From a virus: DNA of 34,119 nt. Location: positions 14,402 through 48,520 of IMG/VR virus record IMGVR_UViG_3300028388_001457; one strand, written 5' to 3'. Positions 1-7,966 of the stretch are shown piece after piece (position 1 is the first letter of the stretch; every line of letters begins with the position of its first letter). Made by a program: the position numbers and the translations under genes. The notes beneath the pieces were generated by a model that was not told the origin of the DNA, made no database searches, and was given only the letters and a program-made list of their open reading frames with translations.

Positions 1-56
1 TGAAAGATAAAAGCGGTTTTGATGAAATTGTAAAGTTCGCTAAGGAGGCAATGTAA
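1..56 (+). CDS. 3' end of an upstream gene (partial)
   Basis: The reading frame starting at base 3 is open to a TAA at 54-56 and ends in ...EIVKFAKEAM. Only 17 residues are visible, so the product cannot be named. It lies directly upstream of a small gene and the prohead protease, where T4-type phages keep the prohead core genes 67 and 68, so a small head protein is possible by position only. The Shine-Dalgarno sequence of the next gene lies inside this tail. Confidence 0.6.
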   Translation, partial: KDKSGFDEIVKFAKEAM

Positions 57-314
57 ATGCCTAACATTTTAAAACCCCTTAGTGCACCAGTTGATATTAA
101 CTCGGCAGCAAACACAGTAAATGATTCACTGTTGGTTTCTGTGACTAACATGAATACAAGTGCCGTTTTAGTAAATAACACAACGACTGGTAATGGAATC
201 TATATTGGCTCTGGCGAGCGTGTTTTCTTTGAGAAAAACGCCGCAGATGAATTACATGCACCCGCTTCAAATGCATCTTCAGTATGGGCATCGGAAGTCG
301 CATACAAAGCATAA
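57..314 (+). CDS. Small hypothetical protein, probable head-region protein
   Basis: An 85-residue protein with no motif I recognise. It is rich in Asn, Ser, Thr and Val, with alternating hydrophobic residues (LLVSVTNMN, AVLVNNTT, NGIYIGSGERVFF) suggesting a small all-beta fold. The start is ATG at 57, one base after the upstream stop, with AAGGAGG about ten bases upstream inside the previous gene, so the two are probably translationally coupled. It sits just before the prohead protease, which suggests a minor head or decoration protein; that is inferred from position. No Cys and no membrane segment. Confidence 0.7.
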   Translation: MPNILKPLSAPVDINSAANTVNDSLLVSVTNMNTSAVLVNNTTTGNGIYIGSGERVFFEKNAADELHAPASNASSVWASEVAYKA

Positions 315-327
315 TAAGGGGAAAGAA

Positions 328-1011
328 ATGTCACTACTAATTAAAGATATTACGGAAGAAGTCTCGTATATCACTGAGTCAAATGAAGACACAGGCGATA
401 AGACTTATTTCATAGAAGGCATCATCATGCAAGGTGATGTAAAAAATCGTAATGGTCGTGTTTATCCTAAAGAAGTTCTTATTCGTGAAGCGAAGAGATA
501 TAGCGAAAACTATGTTGCAAAAAATCGCGCATACGGAGAGTTAGGTCATCCAACTGGTCCCACAATCAATCTTGATCGTGTTTCTCATATGTTCACTGAT
601 TTGAAACAAGAAGGCGCTAATATTGTTGGTCGCGCTAAAGTTATGGACACACCTATGGGTAAGATCGTAAAAAATCTTATCAACGAAGAGGCAAGCTTAG
701 GCATCTCTTCACGAGGTATGGGTTCATTAAAGAAGAATAAGTCTGGTATTATGGAAGTACAGTCTGATTTCATGCTTGCTACAGCTGGCGATATTGTTGC
801 TGATCCCTCTGCACCAGACGCATTTGTAAAAGGTGTTATGGAAGGCGTAGACTGGGTATATGATATTGCTTCATCTAACTGGATTGTCGCTAATGCTTTT
901 GATGAGATCGAAGAAGAAATTAAAGAGACGGCAAGAGTCTCTACAAAAGAGTTAGAAGAGAACGCTTCTAGAATTTTTGAAAAATTCTTACGATCCCTAA
1001 CAAAGAACTAA
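328..1011 (+). CDS. 21: Prohead core protease (T4 gp21-like)
   Basis: Serine protease that matures the prohead by cleaving scaffold and capsid proteins. With ATG at 328 the protein has 227 residues, close to T4 gp21. The frame is open further upstream, but GGGG-A-AAG precedes 328 and the family begins just before the YFIEGIIMQ segment. Visible family landmarks are YFIEGIIMQGDV (about 27-38), NRNGRVYPK (40-48), GELGHP with the catalytic His about residue 74, and GISSRG with the nucleophile Ser at 127 or 128, followed by a DPSAPDAF segment. Genes 22 and 23, its expected substrates, follow directly. Its own promoter is not evident here. Confidence 0.95.
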   Translation: MSLLIKDITEEVSYITESNEDTGDKTYFIEGIIMQGDVKNRNGRVYPKEVLIREAKRYSENYVAKNRAYGELGHPTGPTINLDRVSHMFTDLKQEGANIVGRAKVMDTPMGKIVKNLINEEASLGISSRGMGSLKKNKSGIMEVQSDFMLATAGDIVADPSAPDAFVKGVMEGVDWVYDIASSNWIVANAFDEIEEEIKETARVSTKELEENASRIFEKFLRSLTKN

Positions 1012-1015
1012 TTAT

Positions 1016-1023
1016 TATAAATA
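1016..1023 (+). promoter_or_regulatory. T4-type late promoter (gene 22)
   Basis: Exact TATAAATA, the -10-like element read by gp55-type late sigma factors, in the short gap between gene 21 and gene 22. The start codon of gene 22 is 37 bases downstream. Confidence 0.85.
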
Positions 1024-1059
1024 TAGAGAACAAACTACTTGTTAAAGGAGAAAAGTCAA

Positions 1060-1986
1060 ATGAGTGAACTAGAAACAAACGATCTAGACTTAGCGATTGA
1101 CGAAGCAAAAGCAACTGGTGAAGACTCAATGTCTGCTGATCCAGTAACACCTGCGGGTGGCGAAGTCAAAAAGCGTAAGGCTGATATGAAGAAAGCCGTA
1201 GATCCAAAAGCAGATGACGTTGAGGATGATGTAACAACACCTCAAGGCTCTAACGACGAAGGCATGAAAGAAGCTTTCAACGGGCTGTTTGACGGACACG
1301 ACCTTTCAGAAGAATTTAAAACAAAAACAGTCGCAGTATTTGAAGCCGCTGTTCACGAGCGTGTTCTCTCAGAGAAGGCCGCACTTGAAGAGAAGTTCGA
1401 AGCTGATTTGACTGAGCAAGTTGAAAATGCCGTAGAAGACTTGGTAGAAAAAGTAGATTCGTATCTGAACTATGTCGTCGAAAATTGGATGACTGAGAAT
1501 TCAGTAGAAATCGAAAGCAACATCAAAGTAGAAGTTGCCGAGTCGCTATTAAGCGGTATTAAAGGTCTAGTTGTTGAACACAACATTCAGATTGATGATG
1601 AAGAAGTTGAAGTTATTTCCGATCTGGAAGAAAAGCTTGATGAATCTAAGGCTAAGTACAACGAAGTCGTAGAAGAAATCATGTCTCTGAAAGAAGAGAA
1701 AAAACAACTAGAACTACAAAACGTTTTCAAAACTATCTCTGAAGGCTTAACAGACACACAAGCTGAAAAACTTTCTGTTCTCTCAGAAGGTGTTTCATAC
1801 GAAACTGTTGAAGACTTCAAAGTGAAGCTTGAAGCGATTAAAGAGAATTACTTCAATGAAGCAGTTGCTACTCAAGAAGACGAAACAGAGTATCTTGAGG
1901 AAGAAGTTGTAGAAGAAGAAGTGAAGACAGCGATTGATCCTACTGTCGCTCGTTATGTTGATAGCATTGGTCGTCTTGCAAAATAA
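1060..1986 (+). CDS. 22: Prohead scaffolding core protein (T4 gp22-like)
   Basis: Major scaffold of the prohead core, degraded by the gp21 protease during maturation. The 308-residue protein is very rich in Glu, Lys, Asp and Val with long charged helical segments (for example ELQNVFKTISEGLTDTQAEKL and runs of EEE), as expected of this family, whose sequence is otherwise poorly conserved. ATG at 1060 has AAAGGAG about nine bases upstream and is preferred to an in-frame TTG at 1039. The C-terminal ending PTVARYVDSIGRLAK resembles that of marine T4-like scaffolds. It sits between protease and capsid genes as in T4. Confidence 0.9.
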   Translation: MSELETNDLDLAIDEAKATGEDSMSADPVTPAGGEVKKRKADMKKAVDPKADDVEDDVTTPQGSNDEGMKEAFNGLFDGHDLSEEFKTKTVAVFEAAVHERVLSEKAALEEKFEADLTEQVENAVEDLVEKVDSYLNYVVENWMTENSVEIESNIKVEVAESLLSGIKGLVVEHNIQIDDEEVEVISDLEEKLDESKAKYNEVVEEIMSLKEEKKQLELQNVFKTISEGLTDTQAEKLSVLSEGVSYETVEDFKVKLEAIKENYFNEAVATQEDETEYLEEEVVEEEVKTAIDPTVARYVDSIGRLAK

Positions 1987-1993
1987 CGTTTTT

Positions 1994-2001
1994 TATAAAT
2001 A
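1994..2001 (+). promoter_or_regulatory. T4-type late promoter (gene 23)
   Basis: Exact TATAAATA eight bases past the gene 22 stop and 33 bases before the gene 23 start. Gives the major capsid gene its own late promoter. Confidence 0.9.
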
Positions 2002-2034
2002 AACTTAGATAAAATCTCAAAAAGGAGAATTCAG

Positions 2035-3315
2035 ATGAGAAACGAAGAACTAATGAAAAAGTGGTCGCCAGTGCTAGAGCATGATGCGTTACCTCAAATT
2101 GGTGACAAGCATCGTGCCGCTGTAACTGCAACACTGCTTGAAAATACAGAGATTGCTCTACGTGAGGGCACATCTTATTCACCAACATCTCTTCTTACAG
2201 AAGCAGAAGTTGGTCCCGTAAACAACACAGGCGAAGTACAGAACTATGATCCAGTTCTTATTTCTCTAGTTCGCCGCGCTATGCCTAACCTAGTCGCATA
2301 CGACATTGCTGGTGTACAGCCAATGACTGGTCCTACTGGACTGATCTTTGCAATGCGCTCTAACACTGTCGATGCCGCAAACAACGAAGTAAAGACTGAA
2401 GCGTTCTATAACGAAGCAGACACAGACTTCTCCGGTACAGGCACACAAGCAGGCACTACTGGTAATGCCGCAACTGCTAACACTGGTACTGGTATGGCAA
2501 CAACTGCCGCTGAACAGCTTGGTTCTAACGGTGGTGGCGATTTCGCTGAAATGTCTTTCCAGATCGACAAAGTTTCTGTTGAAGCAAAGTCTCGTGCTTT
2601 GAAAGCAGAGTACACAACTGAGCTTGCACAAGACTTGAAAGCAATTCACGGTCTTGATGCTGAGACAGAACTAGCGAACATGCTTTCTGCAGAACTTCTA
2701 GCAGAAATCAACCGCGAAGTTGTTCGTACAGTATATAACACTGCGGTAACTGGTTCTCCAGATACTTCAAGTGCCGGTACTTTCAACCTAGACGTTGACG
2801 CAAATGGTCGTTGGTCAGTTGAGAAGTTCAAGGGTCTAATGTTCCAAATCGAGAAAGAAGCTAACGCAATTGCAAAAGCTACTCGTCGCGGTAAGGGTAA
2901 CATCATCCTATGTTCTTCTGACGTAGCATCTGCACTGCAAATGGCTGGTGTACTTGATTACACACCTGCACTTAACAGCAACAACCTGAACCCAGACGAC
3001 ACTGGTAACACATTCGTCGGTGTTCTAAACGGTCGCTTCCGCGTATACATCGATCCATATGCTGGATCTAACTACATGGTCGTAGGTTATAAGGGATCTT
3101 CAGCATTCGATGCTGGCTTGTTCTACTGCCCATACGTACCATTACAGATGGTCCGCGCAGTTGGTGAGAACAGCTTCCAGTCGAAGCTGGGCTTCAAGAC
3201 TCGTTACGGCATGGTTGCAAACCCATTTGCTCCAGGCTCTGCTCAAGGTAACGGTGCTCTTACAGCCAATGCGAACGTCTACTACAGACGTACACTGGTT
3301 ACAAACCTACTATAA
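2035..3315 (+). CDS. 23: Major capsid protein (T4 gp23-like)
   Basis: Forms the hexamers of the icosahedral head. The 426-residue protein is shorter than T4 gp23 (521), as in many marine relatives. Recognisable segments include VRRAMPNLVAYDIAGVQPM, TGLIFAMRS, ELAQDLKAIHGLDAE and the C-terminal FGFKTRYGMVANPF-like stretch (here LGFKTRYGMVANPFA). The N-terminus holds LLTEAE, so cleavage by the gp21 protease after Glu56 (L-x-E rule) is predicted, matching the position and sequence type of the T4 site. AAAAGGAG precedes ATG 2035. Flanked by a late promoter and a strong terminator. Confidence 0.97.
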   Translation: MRNEELMKKWSPVLEHDALPQIGDKHRAAVTATLLENTEIALREGTSYSPTSLLTEAEVGPVNNTGEVQNYDPVLISLVRRAMPNLVAYDIAGVQPMTGPTGLIFAMRSNTVDAANNEVKTEAFYNEADTDFSGTGTQAGTTGNAATANTGTGMATTAAEQLGSNGGGDFAEMSFQIDKVSVEAKSRALKAEYTTELAQDLKAIHGLDAETELANMLSAELLAEINREVVRTVYNTAVTGSPDTSSAGTFNLDVDANGRWSVEKFKGLMFQIEKEANAIAKATRRGKGNIILCSSDVASALQMAGVLDYTPALNSNNLNPDDTGNTFVGVLNGRFRVYIDPYAGSNYMVVGYKGSSAFDAGLFYCPYVPLQMVRAVGENSFQSKLGFKTRYGMVANPFAPGSAQGNGALTANANVYYRRTLVTNLL

Positions 3316-3342
3316 TAAGAATCGGATTAACCGATCACTTAG

Positions 3343-3367
3343 GGGCTCCTTCGGGAGCCCTTTTTTT
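3343..3367 (+). terminator. Intrinsic terminator after gene 23
   Basis: GGGCTCC, loop TTCG, GGAGCCC, then seven T. A perfect 7-bp stem with the extra-stable UUCG tetraloop. Confidence 0.95.
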
Positions 3368-3373
3368 GTGAGA

Positions 3374-3381
3374 TATAAATA
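3374..3381 (+). promoter_or_regulatory. T4-type late promoter
   Basis: Exact TATAAATA seven bases after the gene 23 terminator and 28 bases before the start codon at 3410. Confidence 0.85.
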
Positions 3382-3409
3382 GATGTATGAAACATGATAA
3401 GGTGATCAT

Positions 3410-3895
3410 ATGCTTCAAAATTATCTAAATCCAATTGAATTTAAATTTGTACTTGAGAGACTGCCTAGCATAGAGTTTTTTGTGCAGTCGGTAAATATTC
3501 CTGGCATCTCATCTGGATCAACAGAACAAGTCACACCATTTAAGACAATCTACTTACCTGGAGATAAGATGGTTTTTGATGATCTTAGTATGACTGTTCT
3601 CATTGATGAAGATTTAAAGTCTTACTATGATGCTTGGTTTTGGCTAACAAGTCTTACTCGCGCAGAAGGCTTTGGTTCTTATCAACAGATTGATAGTGGA
3701 GATGGCGTTATCTCAGACGCATCTCTATTCGTCACAACAAATTCAAAAAATCCAAATATCGAGATTCGGTTCAAAGATTTGTTTCCAATCTCTGTGGGTG
3801 CTGTACAGTTGGCTATCAATCAGGGTGATGTTACTCCCGCTACATTTGATGTCACATTCAAATACTCTTCATACGAATTTGTAAATATCACTTGA
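3410..3895 (+). CDS. Tail-tube-fold structural protein
   Basis: A 161-residue protein with the layout of myoviral tube proteins: an N-terminal NPIEFKFVLERLP strand, FFVQSVNIPGI, then LPGDKMVFDDLSMTVLIDEDL, YYDAWFWLTSL, and a closing DVTFKYSSYEF strand. Such proteins include the T4 gp19 tube monomer and the related gp48/gp54 tube-initiator proteins; which of these it replaces cannot be told by eye. In some marine T4-like phages the slot after gene 23 is occupied by the tail terminator gp3, which is an alternative. The stop codon overlaps the -35 box of the uvsY promoter. Late promoter upstream. Confidence 0.7.
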   Translation: MLQNYLNPIEFKFVLERLPSIEFFVQSVNIPGISSGSTEQVTPFKTIYLPGDKMVFDDLSMTVLIDEDLKSYYDAWFWLTSLTRAEGFGSYQQIDSGDGVISDASLFVTTNSKNPNIEIRFKDLFPISVGAVQLAINQGDVTPATFDVTFKYSSYEFVNIT

Positions 3896-3920
3896 CATAT
3901 CGCTAAAGATTTGCTACAAT
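3892..3920 (+). promoter_or_regulatory. Sigma-70 promoter (uvsY-uvsW)
   Basis: TTGACA at 3892-3897, 17-bp spacer, TACAAT at 3915-3920. The -35 box overlaps the stop codon of the preceding gene. Separates the late head block from the early recombination block. Confidence 0.85.
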
Positions 3921-3948
3921 AGCAAAGCTTAAAACTGCGAGGTACATA

Positions 3949-4386
3949 ATGAAAATTGAAGAACTCTATGAGATGTGGTCAAAAGACTGCGAGATCGATC
4001 AGACAAACATCTCAAGCGAATCAGCAAATATTCCAAAGCTACACAACAAATACTTTCGTGTTTACATGGAAGAGGGTTTGCGTTTAAAAAAGTTGCGATC
4101 TGAGTATAAACAACTCAAACTCCTCAAAGAGCAATATTATAAAGGCGAACTTGATCAAACAGAATTGGATGAGAATGGCTGGCAACCTCAGCCATTAAAA
4201 ATTCTCAGACAAGACATACCTACATATATTGAAGCAGATAATGACATTATCAATGCAAGTCTTAAGATTGGTATGCAAGAAGAAAAAGTAGGCTATCTTG
4301 AATCTATTATCAAACAAATCAATAATAGAGGATTTCAACTTAAAACAATCGTTGATTGGGAACGATTTAGAACTGGCGCAATGTAA
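3949..4386 (+). CDS. uvsY: UvsY recombination mediator
   Basis: Loads the UvsX recombinase onto gp32-covered single-stranded DNA. The 145 residues compare with 137 in T4. Family features visible: N-terminal EELYEMWSKD, DIP..H..Y-type segment (here ANIPKLHNKYFRVYMEE), KLRSEYKQLKLLKEQYYKGEL helix, DIPTYIEAD, and a C-terminal QINNRGFQLKTIVDWERFR. The middle is helical, fitting the hexameric mediator. Stop and the uvsW start overlap as TAATG, so the two are coupled. Transcribed from the sigma-70 promoter just upstream. Confidence 0.95.
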   Translation: MKIEELYEMWSKDCEIDQTNISSESANIPKLHNKYFRVYMEEGLRLKKLRSEYKQLKLLKEQYYKGELDQTELDENGWQPQPLKILRQDIPTYIEADNDIINASLKIGMQEEKVGYLESIIKQINNRGFQLKTIVDWERFRTGAM

Positions 4387-5840
4387 TGTCTGATGTGACG
4401 ATTGAAAAGATCGACAACCTATATATCAAAGTAAATGCTGAACCATCAATCAAGATGGAGATCAGTGAATACTTTGAGTTCTATGTGCCTGGCTATAAAT
4501 TTATGCCAGCATATAAGAATAGAATGTGGGATGGTAAAATTCGTCTCTTCAATTCAATGACTGGTCTTGTCTATGCAGGGCTTCAAAACTATATTCTGAA
4601 GTTTTGTAATGACCGTAATTATGATGTAGAAGTCATATCAGAAGTTTATAAAAAAGCAAGTGTTAACGAAGACGCAGGAATGCAATTAGCTCTGGAGTAC
4701 GATACACCGTTCGCTCCTAGAGATTATCAAAATGATGCAGTCGTACATGCATTACAATATAATAGGGGTCTCTTCCTGTCTCCTACAGCGTCTGGTAAGT
4801 CTTTTATCATCTATCTACTCTCTCGTTACCACGTTGAAAACAAAAGAAAAGTTCTGATTATTGTACCTACGATTTCTCTTGTTTCTCAGATGGCATCCGA
4901 CTTTGATGACTATAATAAAAATCGTTCACTCGATATACATAAAATTACTGCAGGTGTTGACAAGAACGTCGAAGCAGATTATACTATAACAACATGGCAG
5001 TCAATACACAAACTCAAGAAAGATTGGTTTGCAAGGTTTGATGTAATTGTAGGAGATGAAGCACACTTATTTAAGTCGAAGTCTTTGACAAAGATACTTG
5101 AGAAAACTTCACATATAGAATATCGATATGGGTTTACTGGAACACTTGATGAAAGCCTCACACACAAGCTTGTGCTTGAAGGTTTGTTTGGTGCAGTATA
5201 TCAAGTCACAGAAACAAAGAAGTTAATCGATGAAAAGACACTTGCTGATTTTGATATTAAAGCACTTGTTTTGTCGTATCCGCAAGAAACGCGACAACTA
5301 AATAAGAATAAGACATATCAAGAAGAAATTGACTGGATTATTCGCAATGAAGCAAGAAACAAATTCATACGAAATCTTGCTTGGAGTCTGAATGGTAATA
5401 CTCTCATACTTTTCCAATATGTAGAAAAGCATGGTAAAGTATTAGCACCTCTTCTCGAAACAGAAGGTAAAGCACTACATTTCATACATGGCGGAGTCGA
5501 TGCAGAAGCACGTGAGGTTGTTAGAAAGATTGCTGAGTCTAGTAGTGATAACATTATTCTTGCCTCTTATGGTACTTTCAGCACTGGGGTTAATATTAAG
5601 CGTCTCGATAATATTATCTTTTCTTCCCCTTCTAAATCTCGAATAAGAAATCTTCAATCAATCGGACGTGTCTTAAGAAAAGGGAATGGTAAAGAGAAAG
5701 CTACACTATATGATATCGTAGATGATCTACAACATAAGAACTTTGAAAACTTTGCTATTCGTCATTTTAAAGAAAGAGTGAAAATATACAGTGATGAACA
5801 ATTTGACTTCAGAATATATAACATAGATATAAAAGGATAA
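4386..5840 (+). CDS. uvsW: UvsW ATP-dependent helicase
   Basis: SF2 helicase that unwinds R-loops and branched DNA, and in T4 shifts replication from origin-dependent to recombination-dependent. It has 484 residues (T4: about 500). Visible: an N-terminal DNA-binding module, Q-like PRDYQNDAV (about 111-119), Walker A SPTASGKS (132-139), DEAH at 224-227, FTGTLDE (motif III), ILASYGTFSTGVNIKRLDNIIF and QSIGRVLRKG (motif VI). Coupled to uvsY by TAATG. In T4 uvsW is a late gene; here it seems to share uvsY's sigma-70 promoter, so expression timing may differ. Confidence 0.96.
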   Translation: MSDVTIEKIDNLYIKVNAEPSIKMEISEYFEFYVPGYKFMPAYKNRMWDGKIRLFNSMTGLVYAGLQNYILKFCNDRNYDVEVISEVYKKASVNEDAGMQLALEYDTPFAPRDYQNDAVVHALQYNRGLFLSPTASGKSFIIYLLSRYHVENKRKVLIIVPTISLVSQMASDFDDYNKNRSLDIHKITAGVDKNVEADYTITTWQSIHKLKKDWFARFDVIVGDEAHLFKSKSLTKILEKTSHIEYRYGFTGTLDESLTHKLVLEGLFGAVYQVTETKKLIDEKTLADFDIKALVLSYPQETRQLNKNKTYQEEIDWIIRNEARNKFIRNLAWSLNGNTLILFQYVEKHGKVLAPLLETEGKALHFIHGGVDAEAREVVRKIAESSSDNIILASYGTFSTGVNIKRLDNIIFSSPSKSRIRNLQSIGRVLRKGNGKEKATLYDIVDDLQHKNFENFAIRHFKERVKIYSDEQFDFRIYNIDIKG

Positions 5841-5843
5841 CTT

Positions 5844-6218
5844 ATGAAAAGTTTAATCAATATCAAGTTAAATAATGGAGAAGAATTGCTTGCTAAAATT
5901 GTAGATGAAGATGATACTGTTCTCACTATCGAGAATCCAGTTCAAGTAGATGTGTCACCTGAGAATGGTATATTTTGTAAGTCTTGGCTTCTTCTCTCTG
6001 AATCTAATATAGCTACCCTCAATAAAGATGCGCACATCTTTTTCACTCAAAAAGCGTCTGACATTGCAGTCTCTTACTATGATGAGTTTCTTGATCGAAT
6101 CGAAGAACAGGAAAGTGAGTTAGACTTTATGGATCAAGAAGAGCTTGATGAAGGTATCGATCATCTCGAAGAAGTTCTCACAACTTTACTTGAATCCAAG
6201 AAAGCTACAAGACACTAA
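5844..6218 (+). CDS. Small acidic protein with an Sm/LSm-like N-terminus
   Basis: A 124-residue acidic protein three bases after uvsW. The N-terminal part (INIKLNNGEELLAKIVDEDD then VLTIENPVQV) has the strand pattern and the conserved 'G-E-x-x-x-A-K-I-x-x-x-D' look of Sm-fold domains, which bind RNA or proteins. The C-terminal half is Glu/Asp/Leu-rich and probably helical (QEELDEGIDHLEEVLTTLL). A gene of this type commonly follows uvsW in marine T4-like phages but its role is unknown to me. The Sm assignment is by pattern only and could be wrong. Confidence 0.8.
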   Translation: MKSLINIKLNNGEELLAKIVDEDDTVLTIENPVQVDVSPENGIFCKSWLLLSESNIATLNKDAHIFFTQKASDIAVSYYDEFLDRIEEQESELDFMDQEELDEGIDHLEEVLTTLLESKKATRH

Positions 6219-6287
6219 TATATTATTTTAATCAGCTATAAAGCTATTATACACCTAAAAGTATCTCTTGTCAAGACATTTTTTAGC

Positions 6288-6316
6288 TTGACAGAGTACT
6301 TTTTTTGTGTTATGAT
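6288..6316 (+). promoter_or_regulatory. Strong sigma-70 promoter (gene 55)
   Basis: TTGACA at 6288-6293, exactly 17 bp, TATGAT at 6311-6316, 30 bp before the start codon. One mismatch to consensus in the whole core promoter. Puts the late sigma factor under host sigma-70 control. The remaining 6219-6287 stretch is A/T-rich with no gene. Confidence 0.93.
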
Positions 6317-6345
6317 ATGAAAAATTAAAACTATGAGAGGATTTT

Positions 6346-6921
6346 ATGTCTAAAAGAAACTATGTCAACAACGCAGAGTTCTTAGCTTCGATTGTGAAGT
6401 ATAAAGAAGCCTGTGATGAGGCAGAGAATTGCGGTGATGATGCACCAAGAATTCCCAACTATATTGGTGAGTGCCTATATCAGATCGCGAATCGTCTAGC
6501 TACCAAGCCAAACTTCTCTGGTTACACATATAAAGAAGAGATGGTGAGTGATGGTTTAGAGAATGCGATTCAGGCACTCGGTAACTTTAATCCAGAGAAG
6601 TCGAGTAATCCCTTTGCTTATTTCACACAAATTATTTGGTTTGCTTTCTTGCGCAGGATTGAGAAAGAGAAAAAACAAGTTTACATTCGCCATAAAGTGA
6701 TCGAAAATTCTGTCGTCACAGGTACGGCTGTAGAGAAAGAAAGTGGAGAAAGTGGAGAACCAAACTATATTGATTTAAATAATGACTATATGAATGATTT
6801 TGTTTCAAACTATGAGAAAAGAATTGAAACGAAACGCAAGAAAAGTGAAACGAAAAGTGAAAAAAGTGAAACGAAAAAAGGTTTGGAGAAATTTATAGAT
6901 GAAGATCGCAGTAATCAATGA
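6346..6921 (+). CDS. 55: Late transcription sigma factor (T4 gp55-like)
   Basis: Replaces host sigma and directs RNA polymerase to TATAAATA late promoters, with activation through the gp45 clamp. The protein has 191 residues (T4: 185). Sigma region 2-like features: NYIGECLYQIANRLATKPNFSGYTYKEEMVSDGLENAIQ-type helices, then NFNPEKSSNPFAYFTQIIWFAFLRRIEKEKK, matching sigma region 2.3-2.4. The C-terminus is a Lys/Ser/Glu/Thr repeat linker followed by GLEKFI, which could be the hydrophobic clamp-binding tail known for T4 gp55; that last point is inference. Its 3' end overlaps gene 47 by 23 bases. AGAGGA precedes ATG 6346. Confidence 0.95.
   Translation: MSKRNYVNNAEFLASIVKYKEACDEAENCGDDAPRIPNYIGECLYQIANRLATKPNFSGYTYKEEMVSDGLENAIQALGNFNPEKSSNPFAYFTQIIWFAFLRRIEKEKKQVYIRHKVIENSVVTGTAVEKESGESGEPNYIDLNNDYMNDFVSNYEKRIETKRKKSETKSEKSETKKGLEKFIDEDRSNQ
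6841..6873 (+). repeat. Short tandem repeats in the gene 55 linker
   Basis: AAAAGTGAAACG occurs at 6841-6852, is repeated in short form at 6853-6860 and again with one extra A at 6861-6873. It encodes K-S-E-T-K-S-E-K-S-E-T-K in the linker between the sigma domain and the C-terminal tail. A related GAAAGTGGA duplication lies upstream near 6740. The pattern suggests slippage-driven length variation. Confidence 0.8.
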
Positions 6922-7966
6922 TACCCACTGGGGTGCAAGAAATGACAATGCAGTTATCGCAGATTTTATTATTAAGTTTTACCGAGAAGTTTTCTTTCCC
7001 TATCTAAAAGAAAACAACATCAAGACGATCTTTCATTTAGGAGATGTTACTGATCGCCGTAAATATATCAATTACGTAACAGCAAAAAATCTTGAAGACA
7101 ACTTTATGAAAGTTTGTCATGAACAAGGTATTGAATTGTACATGATTGCTGGTAATCACGATACATTCTATAAGAATACGAATGACGTGAACTCTCTTAA
7201 TCAACTGTACGGCAATTCAAAGTACGATAACATTCACTTATATTGGAAACGTCCAGTCGAGTTAGAAATGGACGGGTGTAATATTATGTTGTCGCCTTGG
7301 ATTTGTTCTGAGAATGAGCAAGAAACATATGAAATGTTCACAAAGACAAAAGCACAAATTCTCATGGGTCACTTTGAGATTGCTGGCTTCGAAATGGACA
7401 AAGGTCATATCTGTGATCACGGTATGGACAAGAAAGTGTTTCATAAATTTGACAGTGTATACTCAGGACACTTTCATCAGCCATCAAAGCACGGAAACAT
7501 CTCTTATCTAGGTGCACCATATGAGATGACTTGGAATGATTATGACTGCAAACGAGGCTTCAATGTTTTTGACACTAATACTCGTGAGATGACACATGTT
7601 CGTAATCCGTTCAGACTCTTTCACAAAATCATGTATGATGATGCAAACATGACAATTGAAGATGTCGCGAATCTTGACACTTCCCTCTTGACAAACACCT
7701 TCATTAAAGTTATAGTACAGAATAAAGAGAACCCATATATCTTTGATCTGTTTTTAGATCGTATTCAGAAAGCAGGAGCGGCTGACATCAAAGTTGTTGA
7801 GGATCATATGAACCTTGATGTGATTGATGATGACGCTTTGATTGATGAAGCGCAAGATACGATGACGATCTTAAAACAATATATCGACAACCTTGAAACA
7901 TCTGCCGATAAAGTGAAACTTGAGAATTTTTTGCGCGGTTTACATAGTGAGGCTATTAGTCTGTGA
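6899..7966 (+). CDS. 47: Recombination nuclease subunit gp47 (SbcD/Mre11-like)
   Basis: Nuclease subunit of the gp46-gp47 complex, which resects DNA ends and supports recombination-dependent replication and host DNA breakdown. It has 355 residues (T4: 339). The calcineurin-like phosphoesterase motifs are intact: DTHWG near the N-terminus, HLGDVTDRR, AGNHDTF, MGHFE and SGHFHQP. The start ATG 6899 lies inside the end of gene 55 with TTTGGAG just upstream; the stop overlaps the GTG start of gene 46 (GTGA), so the pair is coupled. Confidence 0.96.
   Translation: MKIAVINDTHWGARNDNAVIADFIIKFYREVFFPYLKENNIKTIFHLGDVTDRRKYINYVTAKNLEDNFMKVCHEQGIELYMIAGNHDTFYKNTNDVNSLNQLYGNSKYDNIHLYWKRPVELEMDGCNIMLSPWICSENEQETYEMFTKTKAQILMGHFEIAGFEMDKGHICDHGMDKKVFHKFDSVYSGHFHQPSKHGNISYLGAPYEMTWNDYDCKRGFNVFDTNTREMTHVRNPFRLFHKIMYDDANMTIEDVANLDTSLLTNTFIKVIVQNKENPYIFDLFLDRIQKAGAADIKVVEDHMNLDVIDDDALIDEAQDTMTILKQYIDNLETSADKVKLENFLRGLHSEAISL
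7688..7716 (+). promoter_or_regulatory. Possible internal sigma-70 promoter (gene 46)
   Basis: TTGACA at 7688-7693, 17-bp spacer, TATAGT at 7711-7716, inside gene 47 and about 250 bases before gene 46. It matches the spacing of the intergenic promoters in this window, but lies in coding sequence, so it may be chance. Confidence 0.4.

Noticed and set aside
971-987. Palindrome GAATTTTT-G-AAAAATTC
   Set aside because: It lies inside the coding sequence of gene 21 near its end, has no T run and forms only a weak A/T hairpin.
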